Shown here piece by piece: positions 16,561-24,305 of a DNA stretch of 64,000 bases (positions are counted from its first letter, which is position 1; each line of letters starts with the position of its first letter). This DNA is from Gammaproteobacteria bacterium. GTDB taxonomy: Bacteria > Pseudomonadota > Gammaproteobacteria > Steroidobacterales > Foliamicaceae. Under the pieces are notes generated by a model. The model saw only the letters and a list, made by a program, of their open reading frames with translations, did no database searches and was not told where the DNA came from. Location: positions 84,785-148,784 of the forward strand of contig JAPOTY010000024.1 in assembly GCA_026708965.1 (NCBI GenBank), given 5' to 3'. The translations under genes were made by a program, and so were the position numbers.

Positions 16561-18362
16561 GCGAGCCGCTGCTGGCCTGCCGGGATCTGCATGTGCGTTT
16601 TCAGACGCATGAAGGCGAGGTGCATGCGGTCAAAGGCGTGGATTTCGAGGTTCGCGCCGGGGACTGCCTCGGCATCGTGGGCGAATCGGGATCGGGCAAG
16701 ACGCAAACCACGATGGCGCTGATGGGCCTGCTGGCCGGCAATGCCGCCGCAAGCGGCAGCGCGCGGTTCCGCGGGGAGGAAATCCTCAACGCGCCCGCCG
16801 CTCGGCTCAACCGCATCCGAGGCCGGCGGATATCGATGATCTTCCAGGATCCGATGGCCTCGCTGACTCCGTTCATGCGCGTTGGCGCGCAGCTTTGCGA
16901 AGTGCTGCGCCAGCATTCCGGAATGAGCGGGCCGGAGGCGAAGGCCCGGGCGATCGAAGCGCTCGAAATCGTGCAGATTCCCGAGCCGCGACGACGCTAC
17001 GGCATGTATCCGCACCAGCTTTCCGGCGGCCAGCGGCAGCGGGTCATGATCGCCCAAGCGCTGCTTTGCGAGCCGGACCTGCTGATCGCCGACGAGCCCA
17101 CCACGGCGCTGGACCTCACTATTCAGGCGCAGATTCTGGATTTCCTGAGGTCGTTGAAAAAACGCACCACCATCGTGATTATCACGCATGATCTCGGCGT
17201 GGTGGCCGGGCTTTGCGACAAGGTGCTGGTCATGCAAAACGGCCGCATCGTGGAAAGAGGCGCCACGGAGGCGATATTCAACGCATCGAAGCACCCGTAC
17301 ACGCAGTCGCTGCTCGCCGCGCTGACCCGCCCGGACCGGAGCGCAAGCCGGCCGTCCGCAGCCCTGCGGGCCGGAACGGCCGCCGGAAACAGGGCGCTGC
17401 TGCGCGTTGACGGCCTGAAGGTGCATTTCCCCGCCCGCGTGCAGCATGGGCTTCGCTCCCGAACCGTGCCGCTGAAAGCCGTTGACGATGTTTCTTTCCG
17501 GATCGGCCCCGGTGAAACCGTGGGCATCGTGGGCGAATCGGGCTGCGGCAAATCGACGCTGTCGCGCGCCGTGCTGCGACTGATCGGCGCCACCGGCGGG
17601 CGCATCGTCTGGCAGGGCGAGGACCTGTCCGGCCTGAGCCGCAAGGCGATGAACGAGCGGCGCAGGCACCTAGGCGTGGTGTTCCAGGACCCGCTGTCCA
17701 GCCTCAACCCGCGAATGACCATAGGCAGCATCATCGCCGAGCCGTTGCGGCGTTTTTACCCGGAAATGGGCCGTAAGGAGCGGGATGCCGCAGCGCTGAA
17801 GGCGCTGCGCGACGTGGGCCTGGACCGCGAGCATCGCAGCCGCTACCCGCATGAATTCAGCGGCGGCCAGTGCCAGCGGGTAAGTATCGCCAGAGCCATG
17901 ATCCTCAAGCCCAGGCTGCTGGTATGCGACGAGCCGGTGAGTTCGCTGGATATGTCCACGCGCAGGCAGATCATCAAGCTGCTCCAGGAGCTTGGGGGCA
18001 AGCACGAGGTGGCCATCATCTTCATCAGCCACGACCTTTCGGTGGTGCGGGTGGTGTGCGACCGGGTCCTGGTGATGTACTTGGGCCGCATCGTGGAGGC
18101 TGCCCCCCGGAACACCCTGTTCGATTCGCCTGCGCACCCCTACACGCAGGCGCTGATCAGCGCCATTCCGGCGCTTGACCTCGCCGCGCGGCCAGCCCGG
18201 CAGCGTATTGTTCTGAAGGGGGAACTGCCCTCGCCCACCGCCCCGCCCTCCGGCTGCGTATTCCGCACCCGCTGCTCCATCGCGACGGACCTCTGCAGCG
18301 AGCAGGCGCCTCCGTTGAGGAAGCTTGGCAACAGCGCGCGCGTGGCCTGCCACCACGCCTGA
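16557..18362 (+). CDS. oppDF: Oligopeptide ABC transporter ATPase, fused OppD-OppF
   Basis: A 601-residue protein joining two ABC ATPase domains. The first (about 1-260) has Walker A GESGSGKT (42-49), signature LSGGQRQR (near 160) and [12 protein letters not shown]; the second (about 280-545) has GESGCGKS (near 328), FSGGQCQR (near 436) and [12 protein letters not shown]. Each is followed by the oligopeptide/dipeptide C-terminal extension ([11 protein letters not shown] and [11 protein letters not shown]), the second carrying the Cys-rich [15 protein letters not shown], a probable Fe-S or zinc site seen in OppD/OppF proteins. ATG 16557 is chosen because it overlaps the oppC stop and begins the conserved domain; upstream in-frame codons lie inside oppC. 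Powers peptide import with OppABC. Confidence 0.95.
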   Translation: MSEPLLACRDLHVRFQTHEGEVHAVKGVDFEVRAGDCLGIVGESGSGKTQTTMALMGLLAGNAAASGSARFRGEEILNAPAARLNRIRGRRISMIFQDPMASLTPFMRVGAQLCEVLRQHSGMSGPEAKARAIEALEIVQIPEPRRRYGMYPHQLSGGQRQRVMIAQALLCEPDLLIADEPTTALDLTIQAQILDFLRSLKKRTTIVIITHDLGVVAGLCDKVLVMQNGRIVERGATEAIFNASKHPYTQSLLAALTRPDRSASRPSAALRAGTAAGNRALLRVDGLKVHFPARVQHGLRSRTVPLKAVDDVSFRIGPGETVGIVGESGCGKSTLSRAVLRLIGATGGRIVWQGEDLSGLSRKAMNERRRHLGVVFQDPLSSLNPRMTIGSIIAEPLRRFYPEMGRKERDAAALKALRDVGLDREHRSRYPHEFSGGQCQRVSIARAMILKPRLLVCDEPVSSLDMSTRRQIIKLLQELGGKHEVAIIFISHDLSVVRVVCDRVLVMYLGRIVEAAPRNTLFDSPAHPYTQALISAIPALDLAARPARQRIVLKGELPSPTAPPSGCVFRTRCSIATDLCSEQAPPLRKLGNSARVACHHA

Positions 18363-18438
18363 ATCCGCCGCATCCGGAGGATTTGGGGAGCGAAAGTACA
18401 ATGCAGGCAATCCGCAGCGATCGGCACAGGAGACGAGC

Positions 18439-19575
18439 ATGTTGATGAATAACTGGTACGTGGCGGCCAGGAGTCACGAAGTGAGCCGGGAAAAGCCCCT
18501 GATCGTGCGGATGCTGGGCCAGAAATTCGTGCTGTTCCGCACCCCGGAGAACAAGGCCGTGTGCCTGGCCAACGCCTGTTGCCATCGCGGCGGCTCCCTG
18601 GGGCTGGGCAGGCTGGACAGCGCCGGCTGCATTGCCTGCGGCTACCACGGCTGGAAATTCAATCCCCAAGGGCAATGCGTGGAAATCCCGGCGCTGGGAA
18701 AAGAGGCGAAGATCCCGAAACGCGCGCGGGTGGATTCGTACCCCGCCGAAGAGCATTTCGACTGGGTGTGGGTGTTTCTTGGAGACCTCGCGGAAGAAGA
18801 CCGCCCGCCGATCCCGGCGAGCGAGTTCCCCGAATACCACGACAAGGAGAACTGGCGCGTGGTTTCGATGGAATTCGAAGGCGAGGTCAACTGGGGACGC
18901 GGCCAAGAGAACTCGCTGGACAGCGCCCATCCGGCTTTCGTGCATGCCAGCTTCGGTCGCCGCAGCGCCCCGGAAGTGCAGATCGTTCCGCTGGTGAAGA
19001 ACAACTTCATGGGCTACAACGCCACCCGCGAGCGGGTGCCCCCCAAGCGCAGCCAGATCAGTGCCGACATCGCCCAACTGGTATCTGAAAAACGCGGCAA
19101 GACCGTGGCCTCCACCGACTACTACATGGCGGGCATTTCGCACCGCATCGATATCACCCGCCAAGGCGATATCCGCCAGGTGACGGTATCCGCGCGCACG
19201 CCCATCGACCCGTATAACACGCGCATCTTCCTGCATCAGGCGCGCAACTACCTGATGGAAGAGGAGCACGACGAGGCCCGGCGCGAGGGCGTGCGGCAGG
19301 CCTTCCGGGAGGACCTTCAGGCGGTTTCCAATGCCGAGCCGAAGTTTGTGGCGCGCTCCATGGCGCACCAGCTCATCGTTGAGTCCGACCAGCTCGAAAC
19401 CGCGTTCCGCAAGGACCTGCTTGAGAAAGTGAAGGCTGGCTGGGAAATCGACTACGAGAAGTGGACCGACGAAGGCCGCTACCGCGTTTTCTCCATCCCC
19501 TCCCCGGCGCGCCGCACAGACCCGAAAAACTGGATCTACCCGCCCGTGCCCACCACCTGCGAGCGCGGAGGCTAG
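18439..19575 (+). CDS. Rieske non-heme iron oxygenase, alpha subunit
   Basis: A 378-residue terminal oxygenase. ATG 18439 follows a good ribosome site (AGGAGA) and starts the conserved NNWYVAARSHEV segment common to VanA/PAO/CAO-like oxygenases. The Rieske [2Fe-2S] motif is C47-x-H49 and C67-x2-H70. The mononuclear-iron site is seen in ENSLDSAHPAFVH, with two His and a nearby acidic ligand to be expected downstream. The C-terminal part is longer than the Rieske domain and fits the SRPBCC catalytic fold. No reductase or ferredoxin gene is adjacent, so the electron donor is encoded elsewhere. Substrate is unknown; aromatic O-demethylation or hydroxylation are the usual reactions of such proteins. 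Confidence 0.85.
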   Translation: MLMNNWYVAARSHEVSREKPLIVRMLGQKFVLFRTPENKAVCLANACCHRGGSLGLGRLDSAGCIACGYHGWKFNPQGQCVEIPALGKEAKIPKRARVDSYPAEEHFDWVWVFLGDLAEEDRPPIPASEFPEYHDKENWRVVSMEFEGEVNWGRGQENSLDSAHPAFVHASFGRRSAPEVQIVPLVKNNFMGYNATRERVPPKRSQISADIAQLVSEKRGKTVASTDYYMAGISHRIDITRQGDIRQVTVSARTPIDPYNTRIFLHQARNYLMEEEHDEARREGVRQAFREDLQAVSNAEPKFVARSMAHQLIVESDQLETAFRKDLLEKVKAGWEIDYEKWTDEGRYRVFSIPSPARRTDPKNWIYPPVPTTCERGG

Positions 19576-19618
19576 CAACCGCCTTCCCCGCCAGCGCGGG
19601 AGCGGAGGCTGCGGCAAA

Positions 19619-20749
19619 TCAGACAACCTCAGGACAAACCGGCAAGCCGTTCTCCAGGGCGCGCATGAGATTGCGCGGGGCGTAGGGCGCATGGCCCGCG
19701 AAGCGCTTGCCGATGGCTTGCACAACACTCGGATGCGCGCATTCGCCCGGCGCGCATTCGCCGCTGCGGCGAATATCGCCGTGCTGCTTGGGGCCGATTT
19801 CCCGCTCATAGGGCCGAACCCGCACAGCGCGCAGCGCTTTGTAGCCTGCGGAAAACGAGTCCTCCAAACGGCACTGCTGCGCCGGAGCCGGCGCCATATC
19901 GGCAATCGCGCCGCGGAACGCGAGCCCCTGGCCTGCCGCCCGATTCGTCAGCCAGGCCAAGGCGATATCCGATAATCCGCAATGGCGATAGCCGCCGCCG
20001 ATATTCGAGTGAACGCCGGCAAACCAAGCCTGCTCGATGATTTGATTGTCGCCGGGAGCCCCCGTCCAGAGCACCGGGCGAAAAGGCCGGCGGCGTTCGT
20101 CAACGGCCAGCGCCTGACAAGCATGGCGCACCTGCGCGCCCAACTGGGTGTCGTGAAACGATACCCAGTTGCGAGTAAGGCGCCCGAGGAATGGCGTGGG
20201 GGCGCCTAGCGCGCCCACCGTGTCCCAAACGCCGATGAACTGAATGGGAACCTGTCCGGCCAAAGGCTCGCCCGCCGCCCTGAGGCGCTGCTCAACGAGC
20301 GAGCCGGCGCGCTGGTCCGGGGCCAGCCGATAGAAGGCGTAGGCTTCCGGCAGCAGTCTGAGATTATCCTTTTCCAACAGGCCCGCGGCATCGATGAACC
20401 CCGCAAGCGAGCGCACGGTGTAAGCGCCGCGGCTGAATCCGAACAGGAACAGCTGATCGCCCTCGTGGTAGTTGTTGGCGATAAAGCGGTAGGCTTGGCG
20501 GATATTCCGCGAAAGGCCGACACCCAAGCCGCCGCCCACGTACTTGTCAAAACCGCCGCGGGTGCCCACGCCGGTGTCGTAATACACCACCTGCGGAACC
20601 CCGTCCGCGCCAACGGGCGCCAGTCCGCGAACCGTCTTGAGCACGTTGGTGGGCTCGGTCTCGTCCGCCGGCTTGCCATGCACTTTCTGATCCGGCTCAT
20701 TCCAGGTGCCGTCGCAGCAGATGACCAGCCGCTTGTTGCCCCGATTCAT
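19619..20749 (-). CDS. DUF2235 alpha/beta-hydrolase (T6SS phospholipase-like family)
   Basis: A 376-residue protein with the DUF2235 signature: N-terminal RLVICCDGTWNEPDQ (about 7-21), a PTNVLKTVRGL segment, and the nucleophile elbow GFSRGAY (G-x-S-x-G, about residues 104-110). Further conserved blocks include FIGVWDTVGALG and GVHSNIGGGY. Some DUF2235 proteins are type VI secretion phospholipase effectors (Tle1), but no VgrG, PAAR or immunity gene is present here, so a housekeeping or unknown hydrolase role is equally likely. There is no signal peptide. It stands alone, with 139 bases to the next minus-strand gene upstream. Confidence 0.82.
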   Translation of the reverse strand: MNRGNKRLVICCDGTWNEPDQKVHGKPADETEPTNVLKTVRGLAPVGADGVPQVVYYDTGVGTRGGFDKYVGGGLGVGLSRNIRQAYRFIANNYHEGDQLFLFGFSRGAYTVRSLAGFIDAAGLLEKDNLRLLPEAYAFYRLAPDQRAGSLVEQRLRAAGEPLAGQVPIQFIGVWDTVGALGAPTPFLGRLTRNWVSFHDTQLGAQVRHACQALAVDERRRPFRPVLWTGAPGDNQIIEQAWFAGVHSNIGGGYRHCGLSDIALAWLTNRAAGQGLAFRGAIADMAPAPAQQCRLEDSFSAGYKALRAVRVRPYEREIGPKQHGDIRRSGECAPGECAHPSVVQAIGKRFAGHAPYAPRNLMRALENGLPVCPEVV

Positions 20750-20888
20750 TTCAGCCGCCCCTGTCCGCGAAGAGCGCGCTCACGCTCGGGCGCGCGCGGC
20801 GCATCAAGCCCCGCCTGTTCGCGGGCTGGGCTGCCACCCGCGCGCAGCGGAGGCGCCTAATCTTCGCCGGAGCGGGGCGCGAGGGTAT

Positions 20889-22067
20889 TCAAGCGTTTCG
20901 CGTGGCGTGCAGGGACCCGAGAAATCCAAGGCCCTGTTTGGCGTCGCGCACCGTAAACCCGGCTTTGGTGATTTCATTGCCAAAATGCATGCTCTGGAAT
21001 TCGTTGCGCCACGGCTCGTTGTTCCAGCGGTGATCCCACCAGCGGCGGAAGCTGAAGTACGGTTTGGGCGGACGCAGCTCGGCACGAAAATCGCCCGACT
21101 GAAACACGCCGCCCGGCCGGGTCACCCGATGCACCTCCCTCACGATCGCGCGGGCGACGGACGCAGGCACCTCGTGAAACAGGATATAGGCAAAAACCAG
21201 ATCGAAATGGCCGTCCGGGAAACCGGTGTCTTCCGCTAGGCCCTGGACGAAATGCACCTCCTTGCCCAGATCGACCGCGCGCATGTGCGCGTAGCGGAGC
21301 ATCGGCCCGGAAACATCAATGCCCCACACCTCCGCGTTCGGGAACCGGTCCTTGAGGGCAGTGGCCATGCGCCCCGGGCCGCAGCCCAAGTCGAGAATGC
21401 GAATAAGGCGGCCATCCCCCGGCGGCTCCACCTTGGAAACGACCAGCTTCTGCCGCTGGTCCTGGTCGTTGGTTCCCTCCCGGAAGTGATTGGTGCCATA
21501 GTGATAGATGTAGCCGGCGAAGGGATCGCCCACGTAGCCGCCGGGCTGAATATGGATCTCGTGCGAAGCGTATTCCGGCACCTTGAAACCCGGATCCAGC
21601 TTCAGCGAGCCGGGACCGGCCTTCTCGGCGGCATCGAGCTCAGCCATGTAGGCCTCGGCGTTGGCGTGAAATTGGTCGGCAACCAGCTTCCAGCAATGCT
21701 GCTGGCCGGTGATCCAGTAGCGGACGCTGGCGCCTACGACCGGGTCGCCCTCAAGGGCGGCCAGCACCTGCTCCAGCGGAACATCGCCGTCGGGATCAAT
21801 GCCCTTCGCCCGGAATAGGGCGTTCGCCCGTTCCTCTGCGGCTTTGCCCAGCGATCTCTGCGTCCAAGCCCTGAAGCCGGTGAGAAACTCATGCCGGCTC
21901 TCCAAGTCGAGGCTGGGCAGCCGCTCCTGGATGCCGACGGTTCCGCGCGGCTCCACATCGTACGGCAAGGAGGCCGGCGGCGCAGAGGAAGCTTGCGCCT
22001 TGCGGGCCGCTGCGGATGTGGAAAACGCTGCCGCCAGCGCGCCTAAAATCGTCCGTCGATTCATCAT
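20889..22067 (-). CDS. Class I SAM-dependent methyltransferase with N-terminal export signal
   Basis: A 392-residue protein. Residues about 1-27 form a signal-like segment with paired arginines (MNRRTILGALAAAFSTSAA, Ala-rich cleavage region), reminiscent of a Tat leader. After a long unfamiliar N-terminal region, residues about 225-335 form a Rossmann methyltransferase: LDLGCGPGRMATALKDR is motif I, EVWGIDVS the acidic strand, and FDLVFAYILFHEVP the post-motif region found in UbiE-like enzymes. Exported SAM methyltransferases are unusual because SAM is cytoplasmic, so either the leader is not functional, the protein is membrane-tethered, or it has another role. Substrate unknown. Confidence 0.75.
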   Translation of the reverse strand: MMNRRTILGALAAAFSTSAAARKAQASSAPPASLPYDVEPRGTVGIQERLPSLDLESRHEFLTGFRAWTQRSLGKAAEERANALFRAKGIDPDGDVPLEQVLAALEGDPVVGASVRYWITGQQHCWKLVADQFHANAEAYMAELDAAEKAGPGSLKLDPGFKVPEYASHEIHIQPGGYVGDPFAGYIYHYGTNHFREGTNDQDQRQKLVVSKVEPPGDGRLIRILDLGCGPGRMATALKDRFPNAEVWGIDVSGPMLRYAHMRAVDLGKEVHFVQGLAEDTGFPDGHFDLVFAYILFHEVPASVARAIVREVHRVTRPGGVFQSGDFRAELRPPKPYFSFRRWWDHRWNNEPWRNEFQSMHFGNEITKAGFTVRDAKQGLGFLGSLHATRNA

Positions 22068-22194
22068 CTGTGGCCACCTCCCGCTTCCAGCGATCGCCCT
22101 TGGAGATAAGGCGTAAACAACCTCGTTGGAGTATACACGCGGCTCGCGGGAGCGGCGCCGGCGGCGATTGAGCGGGCCAACGTGTGGCGGAAAA

Positions 22195-22272
22195 TGGCGC
22201 GCCCGGAGAGATTCGAACTCCCGACCTTCTGGTTCGTAGCCAGATGCTCTATCCAGGCTAAGCTACGGGCGC
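22195..22272 (-). tRNA. tRNA-Arg (anticodon ACG)
   Basis: On the minus strand the sequence folds as a cloverleaf: acceptor GCGCCCG (22272-22266) pairs with CGGGCGC (22205-22199), the anticodon stem-loop CTGG-CTACGAA-CCAG presents ACG, and the T-loop reads GGGAG-TTCGAAT-CTCTC. The discriminator is G and a CCA end is encoded (22197-22195). ACG is the wobble-edited tRNA reading CGU/CGC/CGA. It lies 10 bases after the nitrilase gene on the same strand and could be cotranscribed. Confidence 0.97.
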
Positions 22273-22282
22273 GCAACGCCAA

Positions 22283-24298
22283 TTATATGAGGCTGCGGGC
22301 ATCGGTTTGGGCGCCGGTTCGCGACTCGCCGGGACGCAGGTAGATGCCTTCGGCATAAAAGCGGTCCAGCGAGGCCTTGATCGCGGCGAAATTCGCATAA
22401 GGGTTCTCCTGCGGATCGCCGGCCCAGAGGTCGCCCGGCAGGCCGTGACCTTTCTCGTACCAATCGACGTAGCTGCGCGGCTCGTCCCAAACCAGCATGT
22501 TGGCGGACGATTTGGCGCGGTAGCGCCGCAATTCGGCCAGGTCGAGGTTGGCCTGGAAGCTCAGCTTGCCGGAGGTGTCGGCCTCGCCCAGCAGGCGGCC
22601 GTCGTAGCCGATGATGCGCGTGTAGCCGCGCAGGAAGGTGCCCGGATGCGAGGCGCGCGGATCGAAATACTCGCCGCCGGGCCTCGGCGCCAGGATATAG
22701 GCGCCGGCATCGTGGGCGCGGGTCATGCGGCACTCCTCCCAAGGCCGGCGTCCGGCGCCGTGCGGGTCCGAGGTGCAGTGGATGATGACTTCCGCGCCGC
22801 GTTTGGCCAGCATATGCGCGGTCTCGGGCACGGTATGGTCGAAGCACACCATGGCGGCGAGCTTGCCCAGCGGCGTATCCACCACCGGGAACAGCGCGTC
22901 GTAGCCCAGCTCTTCAACCAGCCTTGAATAAATGCTGCCGGGCGTGGTGTCGGGCAACTGCCCCCAGATATCGGCGCAGTGCAGCTTGCGGTAGTGCAGA
23001 ATCAGATCGCCGGAATCGTTGAGGATGAAGGCGGAGTTAAAGACGCGCTCGGGAAAGCGGGCATCCTTCTCGAACGTGGAACCGGCCACATAAACCCGGT
23101 TCTTCTGCGCGAATTCGCTCAACACGTCCGTTTCCGGGCCCGGATAGGTAATCGCGATGCGCTCCAGCGTCTTCGGCGTGCGCTTGCCGAAGCCGCCGGA
23201 GCCAGTCATGAAGAACTCCGGAAAGCAGACCAGACGAACATTAGGGATGAAAGCGCTGCGCGCCGCCAAGCCGACCGCTTCGTCCAGATTCCGCTTGAGA
23301 ACTTCATCGGGATCCGGCGTGTCCATGTGGATGACGCGAAACTCGTTTTGCACCAGAAGCGCCGAGTACTGATCCTCGCGGGGGCCTTTAATCCGGTTGG
23401 CATCCGCCTGGGCGGCAATGCGCCGCTCAGCCTCGGCGCGCCAGCGGGCGCGCGTTTCCGGCATGGGGCGGGCGGGCGCGGCATCCGAGGCCGCAGCCTG
23501 CCGGTAGCCGGGCGCATAGAGCATGCTGCGCAGGTACACGGGCTGGTTCATGAACAGCGTGGAGCGCTTGCGGCGCAGGTGCTGGATGCTGAAATCCGGG
23601 GCCAGGAAGCTCTCGCCCGGCCCCGCCTCCTCGTAGTTCTGCTCGTCGTGCAAATAGAGCGCCGAAGCGCATGGCAGCCGCACCGGCAGGTCCCCGCCGC
23701 CAACCAGCGAGTGCGGGCTGGCCACGGCCACGTAGGCGGAGCTTTCGTAGGCGCGCGTGCGCCGTGCCCGCCGGCGGCTGTCGAAGCCCGCGTCGCGGCG
23801 CTCCCGGCAGGGATTCAGCAGCACTTCGGCGCCGTTATAGATCAGCACCCGCGCATAGTGCGGATAAAGCACGTCCTCGCCGGTAAGCAGGCCCAGCCGG
23901 CCCAGCGGCGTGTCGGCCACCGGCAGTTCGGCCGGGCGGCCCAGTTCGCAGGCGGTGTCGCTGAAGCCCTCCAGGAAGTCCGGCGTAATCTTTGGGCAGC
24001 GCAGCGCGACGCCCCCGTCGGGGCCCACCACGAAGCCCACCGTTTGCGGCTTGCCGGAATGCGCCGCAATCATCGGCGCCGCGCCGGCAATGTGGATGCC
24101 GAGGCGGCCCGCCACGCTGCCCGCATCGGCCAGAACGTCCTGTTCCGGGCGCAAGCGCTTCGGCTCCGCCTCGCCCAGAGGCAGCAGCAGCAGGCCGCCC
24201 CCGATCTCTCCAAACTGCCCGCAGGCCGCTTCCGCGAGGCTGAGCAGCCGCTGCGCGGCCGTCTCCACATGCCAAGGTTCCTGGGTAATGATCAGCAT
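22283..24298 (-). CDS. Tandem carbon-nitrogen hydrolase (nitrilase superfamily), N-terminal half degenerate
   Basis: A 671-residue protein with two nitrilase-fold domains. The C-terminal domain (about 311-620) has the full catalytic triad: Glu361 (CFPEFFMTG), Lys438 (YRKLHCAD) and Cys485 (MVCFDHTVPE). In the N-terminal domain (about 1-260) Lys103 is kept (CPKIT), but the Cys position reads Gly140 (LLTGED) and the Glu position is not conserved (LLPLGEAE). A linker rich in Ala/Arg separates them. The active half should hydrolyse an amide, carbamoyl or nitrile bond; the dead half may help oligomerisation, as nitrilases work as assemblies. The gene is monocistronic apart from the tRNA behind it. 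Substrate unknown. Confidence 0.85.
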   Translation of the reverse strand: MLIITQEPWHVETAAQRLLSLAEAACGQFGEIGGGLLLLPLGEAEPKRLRPEQDVLADAGSVAGRLGIHIAGAAPMIAAHSGKPQTVGFVVGPDGGVALRCPKITPDFLEGFSDTACELGRPAELPVADTPLGRLGLLTGEDVLYPHYARVLIYNGAEVLLNPCRERRDAGFDSRRRARRTRAYESSAYVAVASPHSLVGGGDLPVRLPCASALYLHDEQNYEEAGPGESFLAPDFSIQHLRRKRSTLFMNQPVYLRSMLYAPGYRQAAASDAAPARPMPETRARWRAEAERRIAAQADANRIKGPREDQYSALLVQNEFRVIHMDTPDPDEVLKRNLDEAVGLAARSAFIPNVRLVCFPEFFMTGSGGFGKRTPKTLERIAITYPGPETDVLSEFAQKNRVYVAGSTFEKDARFPERVFNSAFILNDSGDLILHYRKLHCADIWGQLPDTTPGSIYSRLVEELGYDALFPVVDTPLGKLAAMVCFDHTVPETAHMLAKRGAEVIIHCTSDPHGAGRRPWEECRMTRAHDAGAYILAPRPGGEYFDPRASHPGTFLRGYTRIIGYDGRLLGEADTSGKLSFQANLDLAELRRYRAKSSANMLVWDEPRSYVDWYEKGHGLPGDLWAGDPQENPYANFAAIKASLDRFYAEGIYLRPGESRTGAQTDARSLI

Positions 24299-24305
24299 TT
24301 TTGTA

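Noticed and set aside
19619-20749. DUF2235 protein as a type VI secretion effector.
   Set aside because: No VgrG, PAAR, adaptor or immunity gene is nearby; kept as a family call only.
22195-24298. tRNA-Arg as an integration site with the nitrilase region as an island.
   Set aside because: No integrase, no repeated tRNA 3' end and no composition shift were seen next to the tRNA.
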